Below, piece after piece: positions 1 to 12,950 of a stretch of 64,000 nt of DNA. Under the pieces are notes generated by a model, which saw only the letters and a program-made list of their open reading frames with translations, did not search any database and had not been told where the DNA came from. Source of the DNA: Colias croceus (Eukaryota; Arthropoda; Insecta; Lepidoptera; Pieridae); the NCBI RefSeq assembly GCF_905220415.1, contig NC_059541.1, positions 4,724,501 through 4,788,500 on the forward strand, written 5' to 3'. Position 1 is the first letter of the stretch; each line of letters begins with the position of its first letter. Position numbers and translations under genes: made by a program.

Positions 1-2998
1 GAAATTTATTTACAAAGATGTATTAAGTTCTTAGGTTGACTGAAAACTCAATTGTTTTATTTTCCCTTAGAGAACAATGTTTATTCCAAAGTATAACTTT
101 TTTAATTTGAAAAATATAATTATTTTCACAAAGCAAACAACTAATGACCTATTGAACCTCATAATTTGATGAGGCTAGTTTTACATACTGTTTATATTTT
201 GTGAGGTTCTGAAAACTAGCCTCATCAAATTATGGGGTTCCATAGGTCATTAGTTGTTTTTTGTGAAAATAATTATATCTTTGTAATAGTGTGTACATAT
301 TCACGCTGGATGTTTAGAAAATCATGTAATCATTTAAACAGAAAACGAGTTTAAAAAATATCAGATAATGACGGGGCAATGTGCGCTGACTTTCATAACA
401 TACAAGAAAATATAGAAAATAATACTAAACAAACCATACAAAGAATCCGCAAGAAAAAATATAAGTTGTAGAAGAATCGTCGCTTTACTCCATGACGTTA
501 CGGTATTGCCATGACGAGATTTTGAAATTTTACTCTAAACGCGCCTAAAGATGTTTCACTTATATTAATATTAATATTACGCAAATTAAACCATTTCGAC
601 AAAGCCTTCTTCCCTTACACTGAAATTAAAAATAAACTAAACACTCATAAATAAAGAATAAAGAAATGTGAATTTGTAAAATTATATATTATTTTTAACT
701 GTATGAGCAATATTTTTATTACAATTTTCTTTTATTTTACGTTTAATAACAGTTTTGAATAAAGAAATCATGCAATCGAAGTAATCCGCCCTAGCGATAC
801 TAGCGCGAGTGAGTGTGATGTCAGAGGCGCATCGAATCTACAGATGTTTCGCGCTAAAATATGTAAACTTCAATAATCTATATCTCAGTCATTTATTGAT
901 GGATTTCAAAATTTTTTTCGGCCACTGACTAGTTTTGACCTATTTTTTAAGACTAGTAAGGTGAATATAATATTTTCTATTTTTATAAACTTTTCCATTT
1001 TTCCATACAAACAAAATTAATGTCATTGAAAAAAAAATTAAATACAGATAAATTCAGTATTTTCCGATTTTTTCCTTTGTAACTACACTCACTATTACCT
1101 AGTTGATTACAAAATTTGAACTTTGTAGGTCATCTGGAAGTGGGTTAGGTTTTGTATACTTATGTCTATAAGTCAGTCAGTCTTAAAAATTGCGATTTTT
1201 GGATATTAATATCTACGCAACTGTTTAATCTGTATTTATGAAATTTAAGGTTCTTGTTTATCTTGAGGTCCTCTTGATATGTACCAAATTTGGTTTATAT
1301 AACTTAAATAGTTTTCGAGTTATAAGGGGGTGAAAAGTGGCTCGAAATGGTTCGTGTAAATATACACACGGCTGCTGCTCGCCAGTTCTCTTCGCTTGAA
1401 CTCGGCTTGACACGCTGCCGCGTGTCTAGATAGTTACCTACTTATTTAATTATATAATCTTGGTAAAATTTAAAAAAAAATCCTGAAACATGTTTAGTGA
1501 TAGGTAATATTATGTTAAACAAATTACAATAATTTATACGATAGGAAGATGCAAAAGTTTTGCGACCTCCCACGGCGATGCAACTTGTACTTTCAATGCA
1601 TCACGTGCTTTTGGCGTAAGAGAAAGAAGCGTTCGCGATGGTGAGCGGTAGTGCTTGTATGGCTGGCTCCATACTCCATACCACATAGGCCACACGCTCG
1701 TCAGATGACAAAACACACGGGAGTGTGCGCATACGTTCCAAAATATATCGAATTGTACTTATAATTTTAGGCGGGAAAACAAGAAACATTGCGATTTATG
1801 TTTTTAATTAACTAGATGAATTGTTTGTGATCTGGATAATTTTATTTTTCTTATGTGATTTTTACTTCGAATATGGTAAGTGTTTTGAACAAATAAATTA
1901 TTAATGCTTTTCTAAGAAGTATACGTAGTAAGTGAACATGAAATAAATAGGTCATAAAAATAATCTTAGAGAATTTAAAAATATTTTCATTCAATTTGTT
2001 ATATATCTACTGCTCTTTAAACTATCATGATAAAGCTGTATCGCTTCTGATGTCCCAAAATAATTTCCTACTTTAAAAAATATTTCTTCCTGTTTTTCAT
2101 TTTTGATATTATCGCTAATTTCAATCAAATGACAGTTACCAAAATATTATTTTCCTTACTTCAAAAATTAATGTGTATAATATTGGAAAAAAAAGACCAC
2201 CCTTCTGCACAAAACATATTATGGATCAGAGGTTTATTCTGTTTATCTACACATTTTTTCTGGAAAATATAATGATAGAGCCACAGATAGAGCTATTTTA
2301 AACTATTTTTTATAAATACTTAACTAAATATTTAAAAATCATTTAATATAAAATTCACTAGATAAATCTCCTCACATTCCTTCATGAACCATTTTCATCT
2401 TTGAAATAGAAGAGATCTTTGGAACAGAAATTTTGAGACTTAAAATTCTCGCGCCAAAATCTTTTTTCTTTAAAGCGTTAGATATTAACAGACTACCCTA
2501 CAAAAATTAAAATCTGAATCCTGAATGGAATCCGCTAAAAATAGGCAAAATTTCCTTTGAAAAAACAGACGATAAAATATGTATTGTAGAGTCTATTGGT
2601 AAACTTAACCTCGTTATAGTTCTGACTCTGGTTTGTATTGTTATACTATCTGACTATATTATCGGTTTATATCTGTATGCATCGAATAGAATATTATATT
2701 GTATAGAATTACCTATGAATAAATTGTTAAGTGTAAAATGTAAAAAGATCGATCCATTATCTACTTGCTGATTGCTCTGTGGGACCAATTATTATCGGTC
2801 TTTCAAATTAATGAAATACCTATAATATTATGTAGTTGGGAGTTGGGTAGCATGTTTTTTAACTATGAATTTTTATTGCAAAGTAAGACTAATAAATTAA
2901 TGAAATTGGGAAAATAACTCTTTATTTTACCCAGCAGTTTACTTTAATAGTATTCATATATATTATGTATACCAATTTATTCCTTATTATAAAAATAA
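1..2998. other. Gene-free, AT-rich stretch with repeat debris
   Basis: No open frame here resembles a protein. The stretch holds a long hairpin (114-278, listed separately). A block around 1150-1440 with a sentence-like unique composition looks like an old mobile-element remnant, but I cannot assign it. The remainder is AT-rich sequence with no structure I can support. Confidence 0.5.
114..278. repeat. Long hairpin / inverted repeat, arms about 68 bp
   Basis: The left arm (about 114-184) and right arm (about 211-278) are near-perfect reverse complements, separated by roughly 26 bp. The outer ends read ATATAATTATTTTCAC and GTGAAAATAATTATAT. Only a few mismatches are seen between the arms. The structure resembles a foldback MITE; no target-site duplication is clear. 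Confidence 0.8.
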
Positions 2999-3186
2999 CT
3001 AGCTTACCGCCCGCGGCTTCGCCCGCTTTGTTTAAAAATAATAAATTATATACTAAAACCTTCCTCTTGAATCACTCCGTCTATTAAAAAAAACAGCATC
3101 AAAATCCGTTGCGTAGTTTTAAAGATTTAAACATACAAAGGTACATAGGGACAGAGAAAGCGACTTTGTTTTATACTATGTAGTGA
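2999..3186 (-). mobile_element. Non-autonomous Helitron
   Basis: Read on the minus strand it begins TCACTACATAGTATAAAAC after an A. It ends with the GC-rich hairpin GCGGGCGAAGCCGCGGGC followed by a short tail and CTAG before T. Those are the end signatures of Helitrons, and the sequence matches a family I recognise as abundant in Lepidoptera. It carries no coding capacity. Confidence 0.8.
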
Positions 3187-3201
3187 TAAGGAAAAAAAAT
3201 A

Positions 3202-3530
3202 CGTGTGGCACTCGGGGACTGCCGCGGTAAAGCTATTCCATAGCATGCCTTCAAGCCACACCTCCGTGCCTGTCGGAGTGGGGAGCGTGAGGTTTTTCGT
3301 TACGCAATTTCTGGATTCGGTCCCCGCGCTCAAGGCCCGCGATAGAAGCTATGCAATAGCTTTAAAAAAGGACGTGTGAAACTCGGGGACTGTCGCGGTA
3401 AAGCTATTGCATGCCTTCAAGCCACACCTCCGTGCCCGTCCCCGTGGGGAGCGTGAGGTCTTTTCGTTACGGAATTTCTGGATCCGGTCCCCGCGCTCAA
3501 GACCCGCGATAGAAGCTATGCAATAGCTTA
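3202..3530. repeat. Two tandem copies of a GC-rich ~160-170 bp unit
   Basis: Unit 1 (3202-3372) and unit 2 (3373-3530) run through the same order of words: ACTCGGGGACTG, CGCGGTAAAGCTATT, AAGCCACACCTCCGTGCC, GTCCCCGCGCTCAAG, then AGAAGCTATGCAATAGCTT. Each unit has short inverted words near its ends (AAAGCTATTGCAT and ATGCAATAGCTT). The GC content contrasts sharply with the flanks. The class is unknown; it lies directly beside a Helitron. Confidence 0.75.
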
Positions 3531-5217
3531 AAATATATTTACAATACAGAACTAACTAAGTAAATAGTTGTTTATTGTAAATTATATTTTTATAAAAAAG
3601 AATGCTGTAAATCCCTGGGTCTGGTTCCATTTTCCGTGATTCTGGGGTCCCTTCTACTATGCTTAAAGTTGGTCACCGAATAGGTTAAAATCCCACATGC
3701 TAAAAAAACGTACGGTCTACCAAATATTTATGAGAAGCGTTTTAAATTTGTAAAATCACAGATTTATCAGATATGCAAATATGCCTACCTACTGCACGTA
3801 GTATTTGATTACAAAGACAACATGCGTTTTCCATTAATCAATTAATAAAGAAACATGACCTCGACTCTATTCAAGATATACATATACCTATAAATATCAA
3901 AGCTATAAAATGTTAATATACTTTATTGTTCCTTCTTTAACAATTTAAGTAGGAACGAAAAAGGAATTCTTCCCAAAATATTTATATCTTACTAGGTAGT
4001 ATAGGTATCCCTTTTCATCAATTTAACGTATTCGACATCCATTAGACGTATTTTTAATCGACAATCATTTTAATTTCCATAGGATATTTCTATACAAGAA
4101 AAGTTAGTAGTAGACATGTTTTTTTTTAATTTATTAGGGTTAATCCACTTGTATAGATGTTTTAATTGGACAGACTTCAAATAAAACTAAAAGGTTCACT
4201 TGATTGTTCATTACAAATGTAATTGAGCGTTTTATATACCAATCTCATTGATCATCTGATAACCTTTGGCCGTGAGACTACAGTACATCATAAACGTATA
4301 CTAATTACTCCCACATCAAATAATTGCCGAATTTCTAAATCACGTATAACGTGAGTATCCTTGACAATAATTTATAAATCTCGATCAATCACAGATTAAC
4401 CTTGTTATAAACTGTATTGTTGGATGCTATTTCTATGTTTCTTCATGATTAGGTACACCTGCATTTTTTTCTTTATTCTACTAAATCTATTTTTTTTTTC
4501 TCGGAATAACCTTTTTTATAAGGTTAGTTTTCCATTTCCTTTATGTTTAGCGCTGATTTTACGAACACTTGATACAATACTAACTATATTTTATTGTAAT
4601 AACGACGAGTTTTTTATTAAACCTTAAACGGATCAAGAAACGACATCGAAGGTTAACAAAGCCCAAATGAGTTACACAGATTTGAACTTGACGCGTCAAA
4701 CTGTTCTATGAAACTGTAACAACTCTTTGTTTTGCAGTCCGTGCATCACGACACGATCGTGCTCTTATTATTCTACCGAAAACTAAAGTTATTGGCCTCA
4801 AGTTTAATTAAAAAAGTTTCGCAATTTTATTATTAACTAATGGTGCAATGCGAATTGGTTCTCCGCTGGATAGGGAAATATTAACATCGATATTATTTTA
4901 AATAGTCGGCGATGTACACAGTCTCGGGTACTAACAGATAAATTTCAAAATGGTCAAAGGTGGGAGGATAATAAATAGATGATCTGCATGCAATGAGCTT
5001 TTTAGTTTTAGTACTAGTATTAAAATATGTTTGGTTTAACTACCTTTAAGTACCATATAACTAATACTTATCTACTAAGCTTATCTATTATTGATTATTT
5101 TTAATTAAGAACAAGGCTGCCTTTACAAATTTGAAGGCGGGTAAAGAGAAGAGGGCAGAAAGTAGAAGAGTATCTTCCCGCGGCTATAAAACACTTATAG
5201 CGTTCGGTTCTTACAGA

Positions 5218-5328
5218 CGAACGGCAAGTTGTGAACGGCAGAGGCTACTTCAGCCATCGCCATTCGCCACATGTCTACAAGTCGTAAACGGCAGACCCTA
5301 GCCTCTGCCGTTCACAACTTGCTGTTCG
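5218..5328. repeat. Foldback hairpin with 30-bp arms
   Basis: The left arm 5218-5247 (CGAACGGCAAGTTGTGAACG...) is the reverse complement of 5299-5328 with a single mismatch, leaving a 51-bp spacer. The spacer repeats part of the arm word (AAACGGCAGA). This GC-rich block interrupts AT-rich DNA. It may be a small foldback element. Confidence 0.75.
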
Positions 5329-8151
5329 AATGATAGAACTCTAAAATAAAAATTTAAAATTTAACATTTTAGTAACTATCTATCGTGACTATCGTTTTGT
5401 ATTAAGAATTATACTGACTACATGATGATACAGTAGTACCTAATGGTTTTCGAATAGTTTTTTTAGAATCAAGAATTGATATCAATATCTAGAGTACGGT
5501 CTACCTACTCGTAGAGTTTTAAATAAGTTGTGTTTCATTGCCTGAACATAAAATACAAAGATATTTTATTGTATAGCGTACCTAGTAGATACCTACCGTC
5601 AGGCGTCAGCAGAATATGTATCAAATAAATAATAATAATAATCATATGCAAATTAGTAAGACAAACATTTAATATAAAGTGTTATAGGATGACTAAGCGA
5701 TTAGTTACGTGATACTCAGCATAACATATTATAATGCATTGGAAAGTTGTACTTAAATAGCTACTGTTTACCGATCAAATGTTATTATAATAGCTTTGTA
5801 TACATATATGAGCTAATACTGCTTTTAAATTAATGTCAAAATTTCTTTGTCTCATCAGAGTTTAACTCAGTTTCCAAATAAATGTACTGTAGGTATAACA
5901 TAACACGTAAAAGCTATGGGTAATAGTCATGTGACTGACTGACATGTGACGAACATAATCAATCAACGGATCGATTCGATCGGAAAAACTAGCCTCAAAT
6001 CTCATACAGTTGATACCTTTACCAATCTAATTGATATTATGTACATCTTTTACAATTAGGGTATTGTCCTAAATTAAAGACGAATAAAATTAAACAATCA
6101 GAGAAGCTAGAGCATGATCTGTACTGCATAGGAAATTATTTCAACCTTTGTTCTCGAGTTTTCCGGGTGAAAGTGTAGGAGCGAATCGTGGACAGTCCGG
6201 ATGCACTTGCAGACATTATCGCCAAGTCATGTGCTCGATGGCTTACTTATAACTCGGGTCTATTAAGCCCTTATGAAGCATTGACTTATTGAAGTATTTT
6301 TAAAAGAAATTTAGTTTTGTTAACTATACGTCTACAAAAAGAAAATAGGAGTTCCATTTTTATCTGCCAAGAAAAAGAATTCCTAGTATACCTAGTCAAA
6401 CTAGGTACTTATGTAGAAGATTATAAACGTGTGTATAGTTTAGAGATAGACTCTATATACAGTATTTTGGACTATAAAAGATACTTAAATCGAGTGATGA
6501 TTAGGTAAATAATCGTAATTAGTAATTACTAATTAGGTACCTATGCTATGAACGACTTAAATTGGAGAAATAATGCTTTGCATGCGTAGTGGGTGTCTAG
6601 CTAATTACCTTTAAAGGAGGTTTGCTACCTACCTACTTTTAAGTTTTCACCGTCCCATACTGTGGTCCCATAATAATTAATGACAGTACATGTTATGTAA
6701 TATTGAAATCGATTATTTAAACAGGTAGCTGATATGCTCGTCGTCTGAATTCTGATCTAGGTAAATTATTGTTGAAAAATGTAAATAGAAAAGTTGGTAA
6801 CTATGCATTTATATTTGCAAGATAAGAGATGATCACACTTCCTGTATAATTATTGCTTAATTGATATGATTTAAATAAAATATGCAGTAATAGTAAATTT
6901 GAATGTCGCAAATTGAATATAAACGATATGATGTCATATCTAAAATAAGTATTGAGTTTCAATATCTGCTCCACTTGGCATGTGAAGGGACGGATTGGAA
7001 TCTTTGCTAATAAATTTATCTCTATTTAACCACTCGGTATAACTTTACGTAGAACAAGTAATTCTAACCACAAATTTGGGAATATATTGCGATTGCGGTT
7101 TTGAAGTATATTTTGTTTACGACCCGAGTTAGATAGGAAGTGACCCTGTTTTTTGCCTCTTGAAGATGAGAGTCACCGTATGCCTTTTGCGTTTTATTAT
7201 GATAACATATTTAAAAATATAATGTAAGTAATAATCTGATAACTTTTTTTAATCTTGATTATTTATTATTCATAATAAAAAATAAAGTTTATTTGTTTTA
7301 GGTTTTATCGTTTAACTTGACTTTATCTAAGTTAGGTATAAGGCGTTTATTTTTTCACAATAGACATAAGTCTGGTGACAGGTCAAAGGATTTTTTGGCA
7401 CCAATTTGGACGATAACATCTTCTCGACTTGACTATAATAAAATTCTAAAGGTAAAAGTATCTGAACATAATCAAAAAACAGAATCGAAGTTTTTCATTT
7501 AGAAAAAAAATTACAGCCAATCAACACCGGATGACTTCTTTTGGTCCACCTTGTATTTCATTTTCAAATATCTAATATACAAGAACAAAAAACAGCTTTT
7601 CTTTGGGATATCTAAATCTATATTTTCAAATCACCACATCACATCAGCTGCCTGTCTCTTTGGCTTCAAACTACCTACTACGAAGAACGACAAATATGCA
7701 GGTACCTACTTTTGTGTTAAAGTATAAACCGTGAATACAAAATTAACCAAGCTTGAAAGGTGATCAGTTCATCAGTCATTAATGTTATATGTATATCTTT
7801 AATAATTTCAGCCTACCTTCTCAATTTAGCTAACGATGCGTGACCAATGAAAATAATTATTGTCTTATGCCCGTTTTTATTGATAAACGATTTTTTTTTT
7901 GTAATCAAGAATAAAATCTAGTCGATATTCACTTCAACAAAAACATACCTCCTACTTACCTACCTACATGTAAGTGTAGATATATAGTAGGTAATCGTAT
8001 ACCTGAATCTAGCTGAATATAGCTGAATCCGGCCTCACTGGGATTGGGAATTTCCATTATTAGGAAAGAGAAGAATAATTATATGTATAAATATTTGTTT
8101 ACTTACTACAAAGAAAATTTGAGCCCCCAGCGGCCCGATCGGTCCACGGTC

Positions 8152-8184
8152 CACAGACACAATAGATTTTCTATTGTGTCTGTG
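8152..8184. repeat. Perfect 15-bp hairpin, 3-nt loop
   Basis: CACAGACACAATAGA pairs perfectly with TCTATTGTGTCTGTG around a TTT loop. The surrounding ~70 bp is unusually GC-rich. No gene adjoins it, so a terminator or mRNA role cannot be argued. Confidence 0.7.
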
Positions 8185-10238
8185 ATTCCAGGGGCTGAGT
8201 TATTAAACAGCTCTAAACTGTACGTATGATTGCCTTACATGTATTTATTTTAACAAAATCAGTGTATGAAAATAACCTATATTTCTTAATTTACAGCTTT
8301 ATTTCAATTTATTGTATCCTTAGCCCTAGATTTTAAAGAATGGATGTCGAAAGTAGCCGGGAGGCATTCAAACGTTCGATCGATACAAAAAGTCACCGTC
8401 GTCGTTGGATGTTTATCTACCCACAATTGAATTCTCAAACAAAACGTTAAGTCCTTCAGCGTGATTTATTTTCGTGACAATAATACATAGGACATGACAA
8501 AGAGAACTCGTGCTAAATTCTCTTCTCAATATGCCTCGGTTGCACCAATATCAAAGAGGTTTCAGCAAATGCAGTTTCTGCTATAGAGAGCAATATTGCG
8601 AAATAATAAATTATCGCTAAACCGTAGCATCGATAATAATTAGAACTTAGAAGCTTTGCATGCAGTCACGTTTGGAAGCCACGTTTCAGTTGTTCTGTTG
8701 TTGCTATTTGTTAACAATTTATATCACATGGTAGATGTCTTGATAAGTGCTTCTCAATTAGTTAAATAGGAATTATTATAATAGGAATTTCAAAAGGTGC
8801 TCAATTTATAATTTTTAATAGTGAACAAATAATAAATCTTATCACCTACTACCTAGGTGCTAGACTAATTAATTTTTAGACGGATCATTTATTTATTTTT
8901 TACAGAAGTAATACAATATTTGCCTAATACGAATGGTTGACTAATTATAATACCTATGTCTTGATAAATATATTTTATATAAATATTATTTATTTGTACA
9001 GTTACGATCAAGGTTAAATGGCAAATACTCCAATTAAAACAACACGCGCTATTTTCAAAAGCTCATCGTCTTTAATAAAAAAATATAATCAAGGTTTTGA
9101 ATACGATCACGCGCAATCCCATTATTAATTCATTTCTGACTTTTGATGATATCGCAATTAATCAGAATAGATGCTGATTCTATTAATCTATTTATTATTT
9201 TAATAGTATGTATTGTGGTACATATCCGTAAAAAATTCATGCAAATCATTTTTAATTTTTAAAGTTCAAAAACCTGTTAAGTAATTAGACAAAACTGCTA
9301 CTTCTATAATTAGTAGGTACTTACTTAGTACTTACCCTACATTGGTTAATTTGAAAATTCTTAAAAGGCGGACTACAAAGTGTTTATTGGATGCAAAGTA
9401 CCTAATAACTTTTTACCTTGTAATAATGGATCTTGTATAAGTCATATATGCGCTCCCATTAGTTTTAGTAGATCAATTTTTATTGTCATGATTGAAGAGA
9501 CCAATTTATTATGAATGCTTGAAGGTTGGGATACGTGTTTCAACATTCAACCATAAAATCGAAGGATAAATTAAATGAACTCTGGGCTATGCTTTGCGTA
9601 CCTATTGATTATTTTATGGTAGCTTTACCTATAAATTATTTTTAATATGACAAAGAAGCAATTTTCTATTTGAACTTAGAGATATAAGTCTTTATAGAAT
9701 TTCGAGCGATGCTTAAAAATTTAGTTCTACTCAAGTTGTGATCCACGTTATTTTCGTAGTAATTGTAGGTAATATTTCACTCAATATTACATCTTTTATG
9801 GGTAAAAATTATTAAAATTATATTACTAAACAGTAGCTATGCCAGCGAACATTTTTTTGTATCTCTTATACTTAGTTTCGGTGGTCTGTAACCACAACAG
9901 TTGTGGTACTGCATTAGGTGTTCTAGTTTTCAAAATAGAAGATAGATTATACATAATATTATGTTGTCCAGATATGTCCAGACGTAATACCTACACAACC
10001 AAATAACTTTCATTGAATTCGTCCAGTAGTTCTGGAGATTAACGTTTACAATTATACAAACAGACAGATTTTTTTTAGATTCGTGATCTAAAATTAATGT
10101 AAACATTAATGTTTCTAAAACCCCCTCCGATTTTTTTTAATAGGTATAAGTATTTAATGTACTGACAAAATAAAAATTAAGTATGCAAAATAAAATAATT
10201 CAATATTTTTACAAAGTTAAATGGACGTGACTTATAAG

Positions 10239-10576
10239 CAGGCGCGTAGCTACCGCCGTATCTGCCGTCTCAATTATACGGGGCCCCCGCGCCAAGGGGG
10301 CCCCCAACGTACGTAAGCAAAAATTACTAAAAACTTCCCAAATTTTTTTTTTCATAAATGATAAAAGTCAAAAAAAGCCTCCTGTGTGTATATTTAATTT
10401 GAATTGTTTGTAAAAATTTTGGAATAAGTGACAGATAGATAATTAAGATGAATAAATATATTTTCTTTTAATTTTATGCAAACATTTTTTTTTCTTTTGT
10501 GAGAAATCATTACTCTTCCTAAGGGCCCCCAAACAAATTTTTATACGGGGCCCCGCCAAGGCACGCTACGCTTCTG
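10239..10576. mobile_element. Non-autonomous hAT-type element with 8-bp target duplication
   Basis: The ends read CAGGCGCGTAGC and GCTACGCTTCTG, which are short inverted repeats with the CAG...CTG termini typical of hAT elements. Both ends are flanked by the same 8 bases, CTTATAAG (10231-10238 and 10577-10584), an 8-bp target-site duplication as expected for hAT. The interior has GGGGCCCCC-rich subterminal blocks on both sides and an AT-rich centre with no transposase. Confidence 0.85.
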
Positions 10577-10879
10577 CTTATAAGAGAACTTTATTTCACC
10601 ATTCGGCAGGTCCACTTGAAATAAATGCACTTCGATTGTGTCGCAACTCGCAAGTAGTGGCAAATACCGACCGCATGAGGGCATGCCGCATGAGGCATCT
10701 TATATCGCGGGTACCTATATATTTTGTTATGAATTTAATTATTGTGATATTTTTCAAGTATTACAATATCGACCGAAATCTATTAAATACATTGTTTATT
10801 TATTTATAATTACTATAATAAAATCGTAGAAAAGTCAATTCGATATCGAAGCCATTAACTGCCAAAAATATAATTTTTT

Positions 10880-11083
10880 AGGATTTTTGTCTATTTGTCT
10901 GTATTTATTACCGAGCTAAATTCAAAATGTACTGCATGCATTAACTTCAAATTTGGTATAGAGATAGCTTGAGACTTGAAAAAGGACATAATATGATTGG
11001 TTTTATCCCGGAAATCCCACGGGAACAGGAGCTATGCGTGTTTTTCTTTGACTACGGGGGCGAAGCAGCTGGCGGAAAGCTTT
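10880..11083 (+). mobile_element. Degenerate Helitron copy
   Basis: It shares TTTTATCCCGGAAATCCCAC, the CTATGCGTG TTTTTCTTTGACT stretch and a GCGAAGC hairpin with the better Helitron copies in this window. The terminal CTAG is mutated (AAGCTTTC), and the left boundary is approximate because the 5' end has diverged. Confidence 0.6.
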
Positions 11084-11458
11084 CATAAATATAATAAAAT
11101 CGGTCAAGTGTAAGTGTAAGTGGTCAAGCTATCATATAAATATATAAATCGGTCAAGTGTGAATCAGACTTGCGATACTAAGGATACTGTACAAATAAGC
11201 AATTGCAAAAAAAGGTCACTCGTCCAATTTATTACCGTTCTAACCATTGCTTAACTTCGATTTTTTGAAGTTAAGCGACGATTTGGATGGATAGGTACTG
11301 TTTACGGTTGATCGTGATTCGTGATATACTACGTTACATGAATCAAATACGTAATTACAACAACATGTACCTAAGTCTGGATCGGTTTCAGGATCAGGAT
11401 TCAGGACTCATCTCGGCACATAGGATGTCATCTATTTGATCAACAGCTAACCAAATTA

Positions 11459-11665
11459 GGCTGGTTGCAGAGCTTGACCGACCATCAGTGCGTATGTCAG
11501 TCGCGCTTGTCATATGTATGGAAATTCATAAAACCGTTCATAGCTAGACCGACCATACGCACGCGTATTGTCATGCGCATTAGTGTCATAGTCATACACA
11601 TTGTGGATGCGTATCGTCGGGACCGACGGTACGCACTGATGGTCGGTCAAGCTCTGCAACCAGCC
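11459..11665. mobile_element. 207-bp MITE with 36-bp TIRs and TTA duplication
   Basis: The left end 11459-11494 (GGCTGGTTGCAGAGCTTGAC...) is the reverse complement of 11630-11665. The element is bracketed by TTA on both sides (11456-11458 and 11666-11668). A 3-bp TTA duplication with long TIRs fits the PIF/Harbinger group. The interior repeats the GACCGACCAT word once more. An open frame spanning the element is accidental. Confidence 0.85.
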
Positions 11666-11668
11666 TTA

Positions 11669-12942
11669 GAATGTGTGCATGCGGCAAGCCTCGTTTTTGT
11701 CATTCGATTGAATACAATATCCATGATTGAGTAATCACGAAGACGTGTTGCTTAACAATGTAATTCATCAATGACATGATTTATTGCTTGAAAACACGAG
11801 CGTTGATGTCGTACCGATCATTTGAGATTTTTCCGGGAAGCTGCAGTTGAATAATTTCTATTCCTTTCGGATAACATGTAGACAATAGTTTATTCACCCA
11901 TTTTTAAATACTTTTCACAAAATATATTTCTGAACGCATGCATAAATGTCAATCAATACTTGAAGTATTTGACAGCATGGCCGATGAACAAGACAAGTAG
12001 CTGTAATATTTGACAGGTATGACGTTTACATTTACGGACGTGTTTTTATTATTTGTATTTTAATATTATATTTGTATTTTAATATTATAAAGACCACAAT
12101 ATACGCTTACGATATACGCTTGATTTGAACATTTGAGCTTCTTAAAAATCTCTGAGGTGTAAACATTTCCACAACGTGAATTCCACAAGTAATGCAGTAC
12201 TGCCATTCATCAAAAAAAACTGAATTGACAGGTACGAAATAAAGGAAAATTTAGGGAAAATGATTCTTCATCATTCATCTTTCATAATTATTTATTCGTC
12301 GAGTTTTCAAAGTTTCCAAGATATATTCTGCTATTCGGAGGGGAGACAAACCTAAAAAATAAAATACCATGAAAATTGGTCCAGCACATCGATCGAGATC
12401 AGATCAGATCAAGGTCAGAGAGTTGTGTTGTAACAAACCCAACTTTCTTTTATACATATTATATACATTTATTTATTATTATTTATACATAAAGATTTAT
12501 TTAGTTATCAATTATCAATGTTCTATTTTGATCAGGACTTTCAATATATCAACAATTTATATTTATTGTTATATTAAACTATTTATTATTCACAAAATTG
12601 ATATCCAAGTAAGTCATATTTTATATATTCATTTCGTATGCATTCTCATTGTAATTAAAAATTTAAAATCCATGTGTCATGCAAGCGGTTGATGTGTCTC
12701 AGGTCTGGCAGGACACAGCCATCTGGCGGGACTTCACTTTATATTACTGAGTTCAAAGTAGATTTATAAGCTTCTATTTAATTTTTATCCGTCAAATGTT
12801 AGATAATTAGATTATTTTACAAAATAAATTTGTATCAATATTTATATATCAATTACACTACATGCTAAATTTCATTATAATTTCAAATTTTAAAATAATT
12901 GTTTGTTGGAAAAGGAATTTTATTTTTATTTTATTTTTTTAG
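11669..12942. other. Gene-free stretch upstream of the repeat-protein gene
   Basis: AT-rich sequence with no recognisable gene or mobile element. A 5' non-coding exon for the following gene could lie here, because that gene starts just after an apparent splice acceptor, but I cannot place it. Confidence 0.4.
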
Positions 12943-12950
12943 ATTTCAAA

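Larger units (their letters stand above)
3531..10230. other. Gene-free stretch
   Basis: Only short, compositionally random open frames are present and none resembles a known family. Two hairpins inside it are listed separately (5218-5328 and 8152-8184). Nothing else could be supported. Confidence 0.5.

Noticed and set aside
11465..11734. 89-codon open frame
   Set aside because: It lies across the MITE at 11459-11665 and its sequence is explained by the inverted repeats.
11740..11815. miR-137-like word (TTATTGCTTGA...ACACG)
   Set aside because: It shares only the first part of the mature miR-137 sequence as I remember it, the rest differs, and the pairing arm upstream forms a poor hairpin with bulges. 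Chance similarity is likelier.
12903..12950. N-terminal extension of the five-repeat protein
   Set aside because: It begins with TTG and runs through the T-rich tract of a splice acceptor; the ATG at 12951 is the sensible start.
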